The notes: generated from the letters alone by a model not told the origin. 64,000 bases of DNA from Sphaerulina vaccinii (GCA_022570795.1 JAKUDP010000003.1:1-64000); one strand, 5' to 3'; shown: positions 1 to 13,459, counted from the stretch's first letter. Program-made: numbers and translations.

Positions 1-1078
1 CTACTTTAGAACTCTAACTCTATTATATTATATAGTATCTATCTATACTTAGGTATACTCTAAAGCTTATAAAATACTAATAAGGTTACTAGTCTAATTA
101 ACCCTACTTTAGTTCTAACTAACTATAGGTATTTAATTATAGTTAAACTCTAAGCTTATTTCTATTTTAGTTCTCTAGCCCTACTTTTTCTATTTTAGTT
201 TTATAAACTATTTATATAATACGAGCTTACTAGCCTCTCTAAACTATATATAGTATATATAGTATAGATATCTAAAATAGTAATAAAGTACTAAACTAGT
301 AATAACTATTTTAATTAGAAAACTTTTACTATTTTAGTTAAAAATATCTACTTTAGACTCTAACTCTATTAACTAATTATAAAATATATACGAGCTTACT
401 AGCCTCTCTAAACTATATATAGTATATATAGTATAGATATCTAAAATAGTAATATAGTATCTAAACTAGTAATAACTATTTTAATTAGAAACTTTTACTA
501 TTTTAGTTAAAAATATCTACTTTAGAACTCTAACTCTATTATATATATAGTATCTATCTATACTTAGGTATACTCTAGGGCTTATAAAATACTAATAAGG
601 TTACTAGTCTAATTAACCCTACTTTAGTTCTAACTAACTATAGGTATTTAATTATAGTTAAACTCTAAGCTTATTTCTATTTTAGTTCTCTAGCTCTACT
701 CTTTCTATTTTAGTTTTATAAACTATTTATATAATACGAGCTTACTAGCCTCCCTAAACTATATATAGTATATATAGTATAGATATCTAAAATAGTAATA
801 TAGTATCTAAACTAGTAATAACTATTTTAGTTAAAAATATCTACTTTAGAACTCTAACTCTATTATATATATAGTATCTATCTATACTTAGGTATACTCT
901 AGGGCTTATAAAATACTAATAAGGTTACTAGTATAATTAAAACTACTTTAGTTCTAACTAACTATAAGTATTTAATTATAGTTAAACTCTAAGCTTATTT
1001 CTATTTTAGTTCTCTAGCCCTACTCTTTCTATTTTAGTTTCCTAACCTTTATATATAATACGAGCTTGCTAGACTCCC
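1..1078. repeat. Tandem repeat, unit about 324-348 bp, four copies
   Basis: Copies begin with the same CTACTTTAG...CTCTAACTCTATT block at positions 1, 349, 517 and 841. The second copy (349-516) is a 168-bp internal-deletion version. The third is 324 bp and the last is cut at about 1078. The units share runs such as TACTTAGGTATACTCTA and ATACGAGCTTACTAGCC. Identity between copies is high, with mostly C/T differences. The array begins at or before the window edge. Confidence 0.85.
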
Positions 1079-1339
1079 TAGAAGTAGTAGGTAGCTAGTA
1101 TATAGATCTACTTCTTCCTATTCTAATTCCTTTTCTTTTTTCTACTATACTATTTCTATTTTAGAAAACCTATAACAACTTTCTACTTTAGAAACCTCGA
1201 ATTCTCTTTCTACTTTAGAAGATATTTTCCTCTCCTCGAGCCTTGCCTATACCTAAGAGAAGAAGCCTAGAAAAGTATTACTTTAATATTTCTATTTTTC
1301 TACTTTAGTTTACTAACTTCTACTCTAATTAGAGGCTAT

Positions 1340-1800
1340 ATAGGCGTTCGTAAAGGTATTCTAAATAAGATTAAAAGGAGACTATTTTTAAACTATAAGA
1401 AGACTTCAAAGAGCTTAAAAAAAAAGTTTTTACTTTTAAAAAAAAGCTTAAAATTCTTAATAAAAAATATAAGTAGAGAATTAAAAAGTAAGTACTTATA
1501 GCTACAAATAAGAATCTACTTATACTATAGTTCTAAAAGAAACTCGAGTAAGTTATTCTTCTATTTTAGAAGCTTATACTAATTTAATTAATAGTAAAAT
1601 TTTTAAAAATTTAAAAAATAAATAAAAAACTACTTTAGAAAAAAAAGTAGAAAAGAAGTAAAAGAAGAAAGTAGAGAAGAGCTCTAATAAAAGCTCTAAA
1701 AAGAGCTCTAACTAGAGTAAAAAAAAGAAGTTTAGAAGTATAGAAGTTAGAAACTAAAAGTAGAAAATCTATAAAAAATCTTTACTTTTAAAAACTTCTT
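1340..1800 (+). pseudogene. Lys/Arg-rich coding relic, unidentified
   Basis: Reading the plus strand and treating in-frame TAG/TAA as former Gln codons gives a long, highly basic, helix-forming stretch with segments such as EDFKELKKKVFTFKKKLK and KRRALIKALKRALTRVKK. It resembles the basic coiled-coil tails of fungal transposases, but no catalytic motif is left and AT-rich sequence tends to give Lys-rich translations, so the identity is open. It may simply be low-complexity sequence. Confidence 0.25.
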
Positions 1801-2869
1801 TATTTATTAGTTCTTTCTATAATAGTTTACTATTATAACTACTTTATAATTGTATTCGAACTATATATTATACTTCTAGAATAAGTATATATATTACTAA
1901 GTAAGTAGATAGATAAGTAAATAGTAGTTAAAGTATAGATACTAAACTAGTAATTTAGATTTATAGTATTAGAGTCTACTATAGTAGTATCTTAACCTAT
2001 CTACTTATAGACTACTATATTATTATATTATATACTAATAGATAGAGTAGAAGAGTTATAGTATAAGTAAGTAGTAAGTATATAAAATAAAAATACTAAA
2101 TTAGTATATTAGATTTATAGTATTAGAATATACTATAGTAGTATCTTCTACTTTCTATTTTAAAATAAAAATTATTATATTATATACTAATAAATAGAGT
2201 ATATAAGTTATAGTATATATAACTAGTAGATAGATAAAGTATTAATACTAAACTAGTAACTTAAATTTATTACTATAGTATTTAACTCTATATTTTTTTT
2301 TTACTATATACTTCTATACTACTAAATTATTCTATTATATACTAGTAGATAGAATATATAAGTTATAGTATAAGTAAGTACTAGATAAGTAAGTTATTAA
2401 TACTAAACTACTAAGTTAGTCTAATAATATTAGTATATACTAGCTTTTTCTTTTTACTCTATACTTTTCTAAAGTACTAGATTATTTATTTTCTATAATA
2501 GATATAGTATATAAAGTAGAAAAGAGTAATAGTAGGTCTTTTAAAAACTCTAAGCTACTAGAAAAATAGTTATATCTAAATTTTATAGTAGAATCTATTA
2601 GAGTAGTATATTATATTATATACTTTTTAACCTCTTAATCTAACTCTATTTACTAGTTTCTAAACCTACTACTATAGTACTCTAATAGATATTATAAGTT
2701 AGTTAGTATATAGATAGAAATACTTTTAAATATAAATTTTAGAATCTATTTTATATTAATAGATAATAAACTAGTAATTCTTCTTAATATAGTCTACTAG
2801 TTAAGGTAGGTATACTAAGCTATACTTTAATAATAGAAATACTATATAGAAAGAATTCGAAACTACTAT

Positions 2870-3800
2870 ATACTACTTTAATAACTAATACTATCTAATA
2901 GATAAATCTATTTATACTAGTTATCTTCTACTTTTCTAAAGTAGTTAATACTTTCTAAAATAGATTCGATAGTAGAGTCTTTCTTAATACTACTTTTAAT
3001 AGCTTCTTTCTCTTCTCTACTATAGTTATAGTTTAAATAATTTAGATCTTTTAGAAAATAATAATTTTTTTTAAAAAAATCTACTTTAGTTTTTTCTTCT
3101 ACTAAAAAAGTAGTAGAATAGAGACTTCTAGTCTCTTCTATAAAAGAAATAGAATAGATTTTCTTTCTTATAAAACTTCTAATAAGATCTAAAATAGTTA
3201 GTATAATATATTTTAGTTAAAAAAAAAAATTACTTACTATTATCTCTAAAGATTATAGAATAGATTAAAAGATAGTAGTTTAGAGCTACTAGCTCTACTT
3301 CTAGTTCTTTATTTATAGTAGATAGAGTAAGGTTCTTAGTATAGTCTAGATCTAGAATACTAGAACTAGAACTTTTATTTTTAAAAAGTTTTATAAATTA
3401 GATTAGTATAAGTATTACTTTAGAGTTACTATTATAGTACTTTTATACTTTTTAGAAATAGAAGGATCTCTATAGTCTAATTTTTTAAAGTAGTAGATAA
3501 CTCTTATCTTATTTAGATATTCTACTTCTTCTAATAAGCTTTTACTATTATATTTATTAATTAGAGCTTTTAAAGTCTTATCTAATCTAGTAGAAGAGAC
3601 TATAGAGTAATTATTAATAAATTTAATAATAAAATTCTTAGTAGTAAGAGTAGAAGATATTTTAAATAGTAGAGAGTTACTAAAGTAGTATAGTATAAAT
3701 AGTAGAATAGTTAATCTTTTTAGTATAGATTTTTAAAATATTCTAAGAAAGTAAAATAGAAAGAGAAATATAGAGTCTTATATAGCTAGACTTAAGCTAT
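2870..3800. repeat. Long direct repeat, copy 1
   Basis: This segment is a diverged duplicate of 5595-6560 in the same orientation. Shared landmarks in the same order include GAAGTAGTAGAATA-like runs followed by GACTTCTAGTCTCTTCT, a Leu/Glu-rich frame on the minus strand, and a shared right end with TAGTATAGATTTTTAAAATAT. On the minus strand both copies still translate to a related peptide (here LDKTLKALINKYNSKSLLEE and then EVEYLNKIRVIYYFKKLDYR), so the repeat probably derives from a coding segment. Differences are mainly transitions, as expected for RIP. Confidence 0.7.
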
Positions 3801-4040
3801 CTAGTACTAGTTTAGTATAGTTAGTACTATAGTATAATTATTAACTAATATAATTTAACTCTAGAAATAATAGAATAGTTTATTTTTCTACTTTATATTT
3901 AAATATTATTATTTATTCTATTTCTTTTTACTTTCTAGATACTAGTACTCTACGAAGAAGATAGCAAACTTAGATTTAATATATTATTTAAAATAGGCTT
4001 ATAAAGACTATCTAATACTCTTTTTAGCTAAGAATTATTA

Positions 4041-5030
4041 ATATACTAATTTCGAAAATTAGAAAGATAGCTATTTCGAGCCTAATAGTACTAATAATTA
4101 GATTCTATAGACTTTCGACCTTTCGAATATAATAGAAAAGTCGCTTATATAATCCGAACTTATACTACTCTATACTAGGCTATAATAGTAAAAATACTCG
4201 ATTTTAGCTAATTATTAAGTAAATATTAGTATAGGTAGTAGTCCGATAGACGCGAAAACTCTTAAAATAGTAGATTTAGATACTAGAAAGTATAATTAGT
4301 TACTAAGTTTCTAATAGTTCTAGCAACTAGGACTAAAACTAGCCTAATAACTCTTTTTTTAAGTAACGGCTACCTATAACTACTATTAGATTAAAAACTT
4401 AATTTTATATACTAATTTCGAAAATTAGAAAGATAGCTATTTCGAGCCTAATAGTACTAATAATTAGATTCTATAGACTTTCGACCTTTCTAGATATAAT
4501 AGAAAAGTCGCTTATATAATCCGAACTTATACTACTCTATACTAGGCTATAATAGTAAAAATACTCGATTTTAGCTAATTATTAAGTAAATATTAGTATA
4601 GGTAGTAGTCCGATAGACGCGAAACTCTCAAAATAGTAGATTTAGATACTAGAAAGTATAATTAGTTACTAAGTTTCTAATAGTTCTAGCAACTAGGACT
4701 AAAACTAGCCTAATAACCTTTTTTTCAAGTAATAGCTACTTATAACTACTATTAGGTTAAAAACTCGAATTTTATATACTAATTTCGAAAATTAGAAAAA
4801 TAGCTATTCGAGCCTAATAGTACTAATAATTAGATTCTATAAACTTTCGACCCTTCCGGATACGATAGAAAGTCGCTTATGTAATCCGAACTTATACTAC
4901 TCTATACTAGGCTATAATAGCGAAAATACTCGATTTTAGCTAATTATTAAGTAAATATTAGTATAGGTAGTAGTCTAATAGACCCGAAACTTTTAAAATA
5001 GTAAGTTTAAATACTAATAAGTAGAATATA
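4041..5030. repeat. Tandem repeat, unit 366-367 bp, about 2.7 copies
   Basis: Units start with ATATACTAATTTCGAAAATT at 4041, 4407 and 4774, so the spacing is 366 and 367 bp. The third copy fades after about 5030. The copies keep more C and G than their surroundings (for example TTCGAGCCTAATAGTACT and TAGTCCGATAGACGCG), so this array looks younger or less mutated than flanking DNA. No coding frame is evident. Confidence 0.85.
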
Positions 5031-5594
5031 GTACTAAGTCTCTAAAGGTATTAGTACCTATTACCTCTATAGTAAGTAATACTAGGTCTAAATATTTTAG
5101 CTAAGTTAATTCTACTATTTATACTTACTTTATTAGATAGTTCTAAAACTTAATATATTCTTTCCTCTAGGACTAATAGCTTATATATAAGATACGAGCT
5201 TAATCGGACTAGTATTAGAAGCGCTAGGTACTAATAACTATACTCTAGTAACTTTTACTAATAAAGTTAATAAACTAACTCTACTATTTATACTAATTTT
5301 ATTAGATAATTTTATAAACTAGTTATTTTCTTTTACTTTTTATCTACCTATACTAGTACTCTATTCTATACTTATTAAATAGCTATATAATAATAAATAG
5401 ATAATAAAAAAATAGAATATATTTTATAGAACTATATACTAAAATAATAAGTTCTATCTCTAGTTATAGTTTATACTATAGTATTCTACTATACTAAATA
5501 CTATTAAAGTTTATTATTATTACTAGTATATAGTAAATATATAAAGATATAGTTAAATATAGTAATAGAAAAGTACTACTCTAAATAAATATAC

Positions 5595-6560
5595 TACTAT
5601 AAGCTACTCTAAAACTAATACTATCTAATATATTAACCTATTTATACTAGTTTTCTTCTAAGTCTATAAAGAAGTTAATACTTTCTATAATAGTATCTAA
5701 AGTATATTCTTTTTTAATTCTATTTTTAAAAGCCTCTTTTTCTTTTCTAGTATAGTTATAGTTTAAATAGTTTAAATCTTTTAGAAAGTAGTAATCTCTA
5801 GTAAATATATCTATTTTAGTTTCTTCTTCTACTAAAGAAGTAGTAGAATATAGACTTCTAGTCTCTTCTATAAAAAAAATAGAATAAATTTTTTTTTCTA
5901 TAAAACTTCTAATAAAATCTAGAATAGTTAGTATAATATATTTTAGTTATAGAAGAAGTTTACTTACTATTATTTTTAAAAATTATAGAATAGATTAAAA
6001 AATAGTAGTTTAGAGCTACTAACTCTTTTTCTAGTTCTTTATTTATAGTAGATAGACTAAGATCTTTTAACTCTTCTTCTAGTTCTTTATTAATAGTAGA
6101 TATACTAGAATCTTTAGTATAGTCTAAGTCTAGAATACTAGAACTTTTACTATTAAAAAGTTCTATAAATTAGATTAGTAGAAATACTATTTTAGACTTA
6201 TTATTTATTATAGTACTTTTATACTTTTTAGAGATAGAAGAATCTTTATAGTCTAATCTATTAAAATAATATATAACTTTTAATTTATTTAGATATTCTA
6301 CTTCTTTTAGTAAGTTTCTACTATTATATTTAGTAATTAGAACTTCTAAAGTTTTATCTAGTTTTATAGAAGAGACTATAGAGTAATTATTAATAAAATT
6401 ATTAATAAAATCTTTAATAATAAGAGTAGAAGATATCTTAAATAGTAGAGAGTTACTAGAGTAGTATAGTATAAATAGTATAATAGTTAATCTTTTTAGT
6501 ATAGATTTTTAAAATATTTTAAAAAAGTAAAATAGAAAGAAAAATATAGATTCTTATATA
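5595..6560. repeat. Long direct repeat, copy 2
   Basis: This is the partner of 2870-3800, about 2.75 kb downstream in direct orientation. The minus-strand translation parallels copy 1 (LDKTLEVLITKYNSRNLLKE, then EVEYLNKLKVIYYFNRLDYK). It contains an extra short internal duplication (TTAATAGTAGATA... and CTTTATTTATAGTAGATAGA near 6040-6100) that gives two consecutive STINKELE peptides on the minus strand. It lies directly beyond the 3' end of the helicase relic, which reads the same way, so it may have been the end of that element. Confidence 0.7.
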
Positions 6561-6679
6561 TATAGACTCTAAGCTATATACTACTAGTTAAGTATTATTA
6601 GTAGTATAGTACTAACTACTATACTACTATAGTATAACTCTAAATTTTATATAATAAATTATATTTCTATTTAATATCT

Positions 6680-9600
6680 ATTTCTATTACTTTTATTTAT
6701 TTTTTCTATTCTTTTTAAATAATTCTTCTCTCTATCTTTATTAGTAGTATCTAAACTAATATTCTTATAGTACTTTCTACTACTACTAGGTTCTATAGTA
6801 GTTTCTTTTCTACTAGTACTAAAATTATTAAAAATATTTCTTAAAGAACTACTATAATTAATAGAATTAGATATAGAATTAAACCTTTCTAACTCTACTA
6901 AAGCTCTAGGAGTTAGAGGACTATTAGAACTAGGTAAAGGAATATCTAAATCTATATCTAGACTAGAAGTTTCTAATCTATTATTTTCTAGATTAGAACT
7001 ATTAGAGCTAGGTAGAGGAATATTTAAATCTAAACTAGAAGTATCTAGTTTTTTTTCTTCTTTTTCTATTATAGTATTATTTAAAGCTTCTTCTTCTTCT
7101 TCTTCTTCTAGTATAGAGTCTTCTCTAATAATACTAGTATTATCTATATTAGTTTCTATAGTAGTACTACTAGAGCTACTACTAGAAATTATTAAGTTCT
7201 TATCTATATCTAGAATAGATTTTTTTCTAGTATAGTAATTTTCTAGAGTTTTTATAAGCTCTATTATTTTTAGATTATTAATAATATCTACTATTCTAGT
7301 AGTTTCTATATTATATATAGTAGTAGAAGTAAGAAGTCTTTCTATAAAGAAACTAATATTCTCTAGATTACTAATAGTTTTAAAAATATCTTTTAGAACT
7401 TTTTTATTTAAGTAGAAGATAGCTATAATAAAATAGATATAATCTTCTATTAAATATTTATTTTCTACTATATTATATTTACTAATTAGAGTAGTACAAA
7501 GATTCTTAGGTAATAGGTATCTAAAACAAGCTATATTTCTTTTAATAAAATTATTTTCTATTATAGTTTTTTTAATTTTTTTAACTAAACTAATATATTT
7601 TTTATTACTATTAGCTCTATTACAATTTTGAATATTATACTTATAACTACTAGTATAATAAGGATCTACTAGATAATAGAAGTAATAGTTACTATAGTAG
7701 TCTACTACTTTTTTTTCTAATAAAAGTAGATTATAATTATTACTTTTAGCTTCTTCTTCTTCTAGATTACTTATTTCTTCTAATATTCTACTAGACTCTA
7801 GGCAAAGAGAGTATTTATTAGTACTATAAGTAGGATATCTAATAATAGTATTATCTAGAAATAAACTAATAGGAATTCTAAGATACTTAGTTTCTATACT
7901 AAATAGACTATAGTATAGTCTATCTAACTCTCTAAATTTATTTATATCTACTACTAAATTAATATCTTTTAATAGGGTATCTTATCTAATAGTATCTATT
8001 TTATATTTAGTAGGTTCTCTAGAAATAATATAACTAGTACTTTAACTTCTAATTCTACTACTAGCTTAGACTATACTAATAAAACTAAATATAGGCTCTA
8101 GATTAATAGTATATTTAATATTAGGTAGATCGAGACCTACTTCTAATATACTAGTAGTTATTAGTACTCTACTACTATTAGATTCTAGAAATTCTTTTAA
8201 AATAGTATCTAAGTTTTTTTTTTTACTATAGATAAAATTAACTCTTAGCTCTAAACTAATTTCTTCGCCTTTAGCTTTACTATTAATAAATATAAGAATT
8301 TTATTTCTAGAGTCTATATCTTCTCTAGTAATTTTAGCTATAGTATTTTTTAGAATAGTTAGTTCTTTTTCTTTTTTTTAAAAATATAATCTTATATAAC
8401 TAATATCTTCTCTATTACTTATACCTCTAATTACTTTAGTATAGCCTTTAATATTTAAAGTACTTTCTAGAATATTAAGTAGGCTATTAGGAAGAGTAGT
8501 AGTTAATAGTATTATATTAGCTTTATATTTTAGTAAAGTTTTAAAGTATTTTAGTTCTAATCGAAAGTTCTTTTCTAATAAAAATAGATATACCTCGTCT
8601 ATATAGATAAAAACCTCTCTACTATAGTTTTTATAAGTATTTATAATAGTATCTAGCTTGTTAGTATTAAGATCTTCTATATTAATAAAAAATAAATTAG
8701 TATTACTAGAAGGAGTATCTCTTATAGTACTAGGATTTAGATCTAGTTCCTTAGCTCTATTATATAAATTAGTACTTAAAGTAACTCTAGAAGTTATAAT
8801 AATATATAAATTAGTTTTAAAAGTAAAGCTAGGTAATAAATATAAAAAACTTTTACTACTACTAGTTTTATTAATAAAAACTACTATAGAAGTATTATTT
8901 ATTATTTCTATTAGCTCTAGCTTTTACTTATTATTATAGAAGCTTTTAGTATTATCTTTATAAAGTAATTTAATATTATCTTCTAGAGATTTACTACTAA
9001 TATTAAAATCTAAAGTATTAGAAATAGTATAATTTTCTACTTTAGTTTTTTTTTCTATTTTAGCTATAGTACTACTAGTTTTAATATAACTCTCTTCTAG
9101 TAGATTAAAGTATAAGAAGTAAGTTAGACTAAATTCTTTTATTTTATATAATAGGTCTAGAGTATTACTACTATTATAGTTAAAACCTATATTAAAATAA
9201 TAATTATAAAAAGTTTTAGTACTTCTATTAGCTTAGAAGTCTTCTATTAGAGTATTCTTTTTATTACTACTACTACTATAGTAGTTATAGTTATTTAGTT
9301 TAGTTTTAATAATATAATTAATAATCTTTCTATAACTACTAATAGTAAAATCTTTTCTAAATAGTAAACTAGATTTGTATTCTAGAGTAGTACTTAAAAT
9401 AGAAGTAGTAAGTAGTTTAGTATTTTTTACTAATAAATAAAGAGTAGTAGAATTTTCTAAATTATAGTAGTTACTACTAATATATTCTTTAAAAGGTATA
9501 ATATAAAGTATATATATAACTATTAGTTTACTAAGTCTAGGAGGAAGATATCTAATATTAGTTTTTTTTTTCTAGTTATATTTAAACTTTTATAATAGTC

Positions 9601-11860
9601 TATTACTATAGTAAAAACTTTTTTTTTTATTAAATAATAAACTTCTACTTTTAGTTTCTATATTTTTAAATATAATAGTAGTAAGTTCTATTCCTCTAAG
9701 AGGATCTCTACTATATAAATAAATAGTTAAAGCTAGATATAATATAAATTTATTAATATAGTTATTAAATCTTTCTATACTAGTACTTTTAAATACTATT
9801 TTATTATTTCTTATATTTTTTAAAAAAGTTTTATTATAATAGCTATTTTTTTTAGTAAGTTAGTTTAGAAAATAAAGTTCTTTTTTAAATTTTCTAAGTT
9901 CTTCTATATCTAGAATACTAGATTCTATTCTATTAATTAGACTACTATTATTAACTAATTTAAAATTAAAATTTAATTCTTCTAAACTATTTATTCCTAA
10001 TAATTTCTTTAATAGTATATTTTCTAACTTAATATATATATTACTAAATAGTTCTTTTAGATTAGAAATAGAATATTCTATATTATTATAAATAATTAAA
10101 TTAGGCCTAGGCTCTCCTATAAGTCCTTTAGTAGTTACTATTTCTTTAGTAAGAGCTAGAAGATAAGGTCTAATAGTACTAATAAAACTAAAATAGTTTA
10201 AACTAATATTAGTTAAATACTTTAGTATAAAATCTTCTATAGAAATATTATCTTCTACTATAGAATCTTCCTCTTCTTCTAAACTATCTTCTATAACTTC
10301 TAAATAGTAGTAGTAACCTAGAGTTACTAATCTAGAGTTATAAATTATTATACTAGTTAATTTTTCTATAAAAAGTAGATCTATAATTTTTTTACTATAT
10401 TTATCTAAACTTCTAATATAGTAGAAAATAATAACTAGATTATTAAGAGTAGTATCTTTACTAATAAAAGAGGAATTAAGTTCTTTTAGTAGCTCTCTAA
10501 ATATTCTACTAAATAGATAGTATAGCTCGAATTTATTTTCTTCTATATCTATAGTAGTATAATTAAAAGAAATAAGTTTTCTAAAAAGAGTTTCTAAAGT
10601 ACTACTAATAGTAATATCTTTAACTAGACTATAGTATTCTAGTTCTTCTTTATCTCTACTATTTTTAAATATACTAGTAATATAAAATACTTTAATAGTA
10701 AATATAAGTAGTTATAAAAATATTTTAAAATAAGTATTTTTAGTAGAAATACTATCTAAAGGTATAAAGTCTTTAAATTCTTTAGTAGTAGAGCTATAAT
10801 TACTACTTCTAATTCTTTATCTAATAGTAAGAGGTATACTATTTATTTTAGTACTAATTTCTATTAAATATTCTATTACTAGATCTTCTAAATTAGAAAG
10901 ATCTAAACTATTAATATTAGATTCTATTATATTAGTACTAGGTTCTATATTACTATAGCCTATTTCTATTAAATATTCTCTATTTTTATCTTTTAAATAA
11001 GTTAATATATTAGATTTTTTAATAAAGTTATTAAGTAGTTTAGTATTACTATCTATATTAATAGTATTATCTTCTATTCTAGTAACTTCTAGTTTATAAT
11101 TTTTTAAAATTTTTTTTTTTAATAAAGAAGTAATATTTTCTAGTTCTTCTATACTATTACTAGAATTACTATTAGATTCTATACTACTATTACTCGTATT
11201 AGAAGAGCTATTACTTCTATTTCTATAAGTTAAACTTCTAGATAAACTAGTACTAGACTCTTCTAATTCTAAATTAGATAGTTTAGGTATAAAATATAGT
11301 TTAGAATTTTTATTAAATTCTACTAAAACTTATATAGGTATATTTTCTAAAATATAACTAGCTTTTTTATTAGTAGCTAGAGTAGAAGAGTTATATTTTT
11401 TAGTATAGTATTTTCTAATTTCTTTTCTATTAATATTAATATAGTTATAGCTAAGGTACTTGAAACTATTAAAAGATATATCTAACTTTTTAAATAAATA
11501 AGTATTATTAACTACTTTAGTAGTAAGCTCTTCTAAAGTAGATATATCTAAAGATTCTATTTTCTTTTCTAGATTTTCTAGAATATTATTATTTTTTTTA
11601 TATATTTTAAATAAACTATTATACTTTAAACGAAGATATTTTATATAGTTAGAATTAGTTAGATTAGTAGAATAACTAGAGCAAAAAATAATATCTAAGT
11701 CTAGATTATAAACTAATATAGTATTTTCTAATTTAGTAGTTTTACTAGAAGTAATAAATCTAGAATTTCTAAAGTCTACTATAGTAAGAGCTTTATTATT
11801 TTTAAAGTAACTATTAATATAGTTAGTAGTAGTACTAGTAGTAGATATTTTAATTTAGAA
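6680..11860 (-). pseudogene. RIP-degenerate RecQ-type telomere-linked helicase (TLH-like)
   Basis: Reading the minus strand from about 11,860 to a stop near 6,683 gives a nearly continuous protein of roughly 1,700 codons broken by stops and at least one frameshift. In order: a ruined C2H2-like finger near 11,720-11,630 (CSS...YLRLKY for an expected C..C...HLRLKH); the TLH-type block RYLPPRLSKLIVIYILYIIP near 9,490-9,570; a mutated Walker A, SSSKSFLYLLPSF, near 8,868-8,830; the DEAH-like box YIDEVYLF near 8,600; LLTTTLPNSLLN (SAT-like) near 8,500; VLITTSILEVGLDLPN near 8,168; and ASSRIRS near 8,060, a decayed QASGRIGR motif VI. A one-base shift in a T run near 8,581 separates the DEAH box from motif III. 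These are the core motifs of RecQ-family helicases, and the N-terminal block is typical of fungal subtelomeric TLH genes. It is certainly inactive. Start and intron structure cannot be set. Confidence 0.8.
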
Positions 11861-12611
11861 TAGTAGTTAGTTTTTAAAATAGTAAAAGTTATTATAATTA
11901 GATTCTTTAAGATAGCTTAAAAGTTTTAGATTAAGAAGAAAGAAAATAGAGAATATATTTTCTACTCTTACTTACTAAGTTATCTACTATATTTACTATA
12001 TATCTACTTTAATATAATAAGTTAAAATAATTATTTTAGAACTAGACTTATTATATTTATTAGAATAGTAGACTATAGATATATATATAGACTTAACTCT
12101 TCTTCTAGAGTTCTTACTTCCTATAGTAATTTTTAATTTCTAATTTATAATATAATTCTAAAGTAGTACTATTCTACTTTCTATTCTACTAGTTTTTAAT
12201 TAAAGTAAGTAATACTAGAACTACTTTTAGTATAGTAAGCTAACTAATACTTTAGTTAGTAATAGAGTATCTTTATTTTATTATATTATAAAATAATAAT
12301 ACTCTAACTAAGTCTAAATAATAGTAAGTAATTCTATAATTTATTTCTAAAATAAAACTAACTAGTATTCTAGTTTAATTTAGTTTAGTATTATTCTATT
12401 CTACTCTAGAATAATACTACTCTAATCCCTAGCTTATTAAGTCTAAATTAAAGTAAGAATATAACCTACTACTTTAACTAAACTAAGCTAATATTTATTT
12501 TAGTCTAAAATTAGTTAAAATATTTAAAAAAAAAATTAAAAACCTTATTTATAAAGAAGTAAGTAGTTATTTACTACTTATATACTAGTATCTTAGCTAA
12601 CTATAATAGCT

Positions 12612-12797
12612 ATGTCTAGCTATACTACTATTAGTATTAAAACTAATAAGAATTTAATCGAAATTCTAAATAAAGTAATAGATAAATATAAAGAAAATAA
12701 AGAAGTTTATACTTTTCTAGTAAGACTTAAAGAGTCTATACTTAACTATTATATTAAAGAATACTATCTAAGTAAATATAAAGAATTTATTAACTAG
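12612..12797 (+). pseudogene. Short surviving open frame in RIP-mutated DNA
   Basis: An ATG-started frame of 61 codons (MSSYTTISIKTNKNLIEILN at its start) ends in TAG. If the TAG/TAA codons beyond it are read as former Gln, the frame continues for more than 100 codons with a helical, Lys/Tyr/Ile-rich sequence, so this is more likely the least damaged piece of a larger gene than a real small gene. No family is recognised. Flanks at 11,870-12,600 and 12,800-13,450 show nothing else beyond AT-rich sequence. Confidence 0.2.
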
Positions 12798-13459
12798 TAT
12801 ATTTACTAACTATAATAGATTAGTAAATTAATTTAGAAGATTCTAGATATTATTTAAAAAAAATAGAAAATAAAATACTTAAAGAGGAGAAGGATAGTAT
12901 AGAGGATTATCTTATTAAGCTACTATAGATATATTTATTTATATAAGTATTATATAGATAGTTACTTATATAAATATATTTTTAATAATAGATTCTATTA
13001 ATATTTTAGTTTATTACTATTTATTCTATTTTGAAATAGTATACTAGAGTTACTCTAGTTATTATAGTATAAGTAAGAAATAGTCCTATTCTAAGTCTAC
13101 TAACTCTAAGATTTAGTTTATTTAACTATAGAAATTAGATTAAGTTTTTAATTTTAAATAGATACTTTTATTATTTAGCTAAGCTTTACTTCTAATAAGC
13201 TAAGATCTAGCTCTATTCTAATTCTAATTTCTAGTATACTTAATTATATATAGATAGTAATAGGTAGAATAAAGTATTATAAATATATATAGATTTAGTT
13301 AGTTTCTATATAGCTTTTAGTAAAAGCTCTAACTTAATAAACTAACTAGATTTCTATACTAATAGAGCTTTTAAGCTACTTTTAGTAACTCTAAATATAT
13401 TATTTTAATATAGAAATATTATACTCTTATACTCTAATTCTAGAAAGAACTCTAATTCT

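Noticed and set aside
1..200. Possible telomere end at the window start (TTAACCCTA words)
   Set aside because: Isolated single occurrences inside a 324-bp tandem repeat, not a telomeric array.
4041..5030. CRISPR-like array
   Set aside because: Units are 366 bp with no short repeat-spacer structure, and the organism is a fungus.
8658..8939. 93-codon plus-strand open frame in the AT-rich block
   Set aside because: It is the antisense shadow of the helicase relic; the minus strand here carries the Walker A region. Leu/Ile/Val richness is a by-product of AT content.
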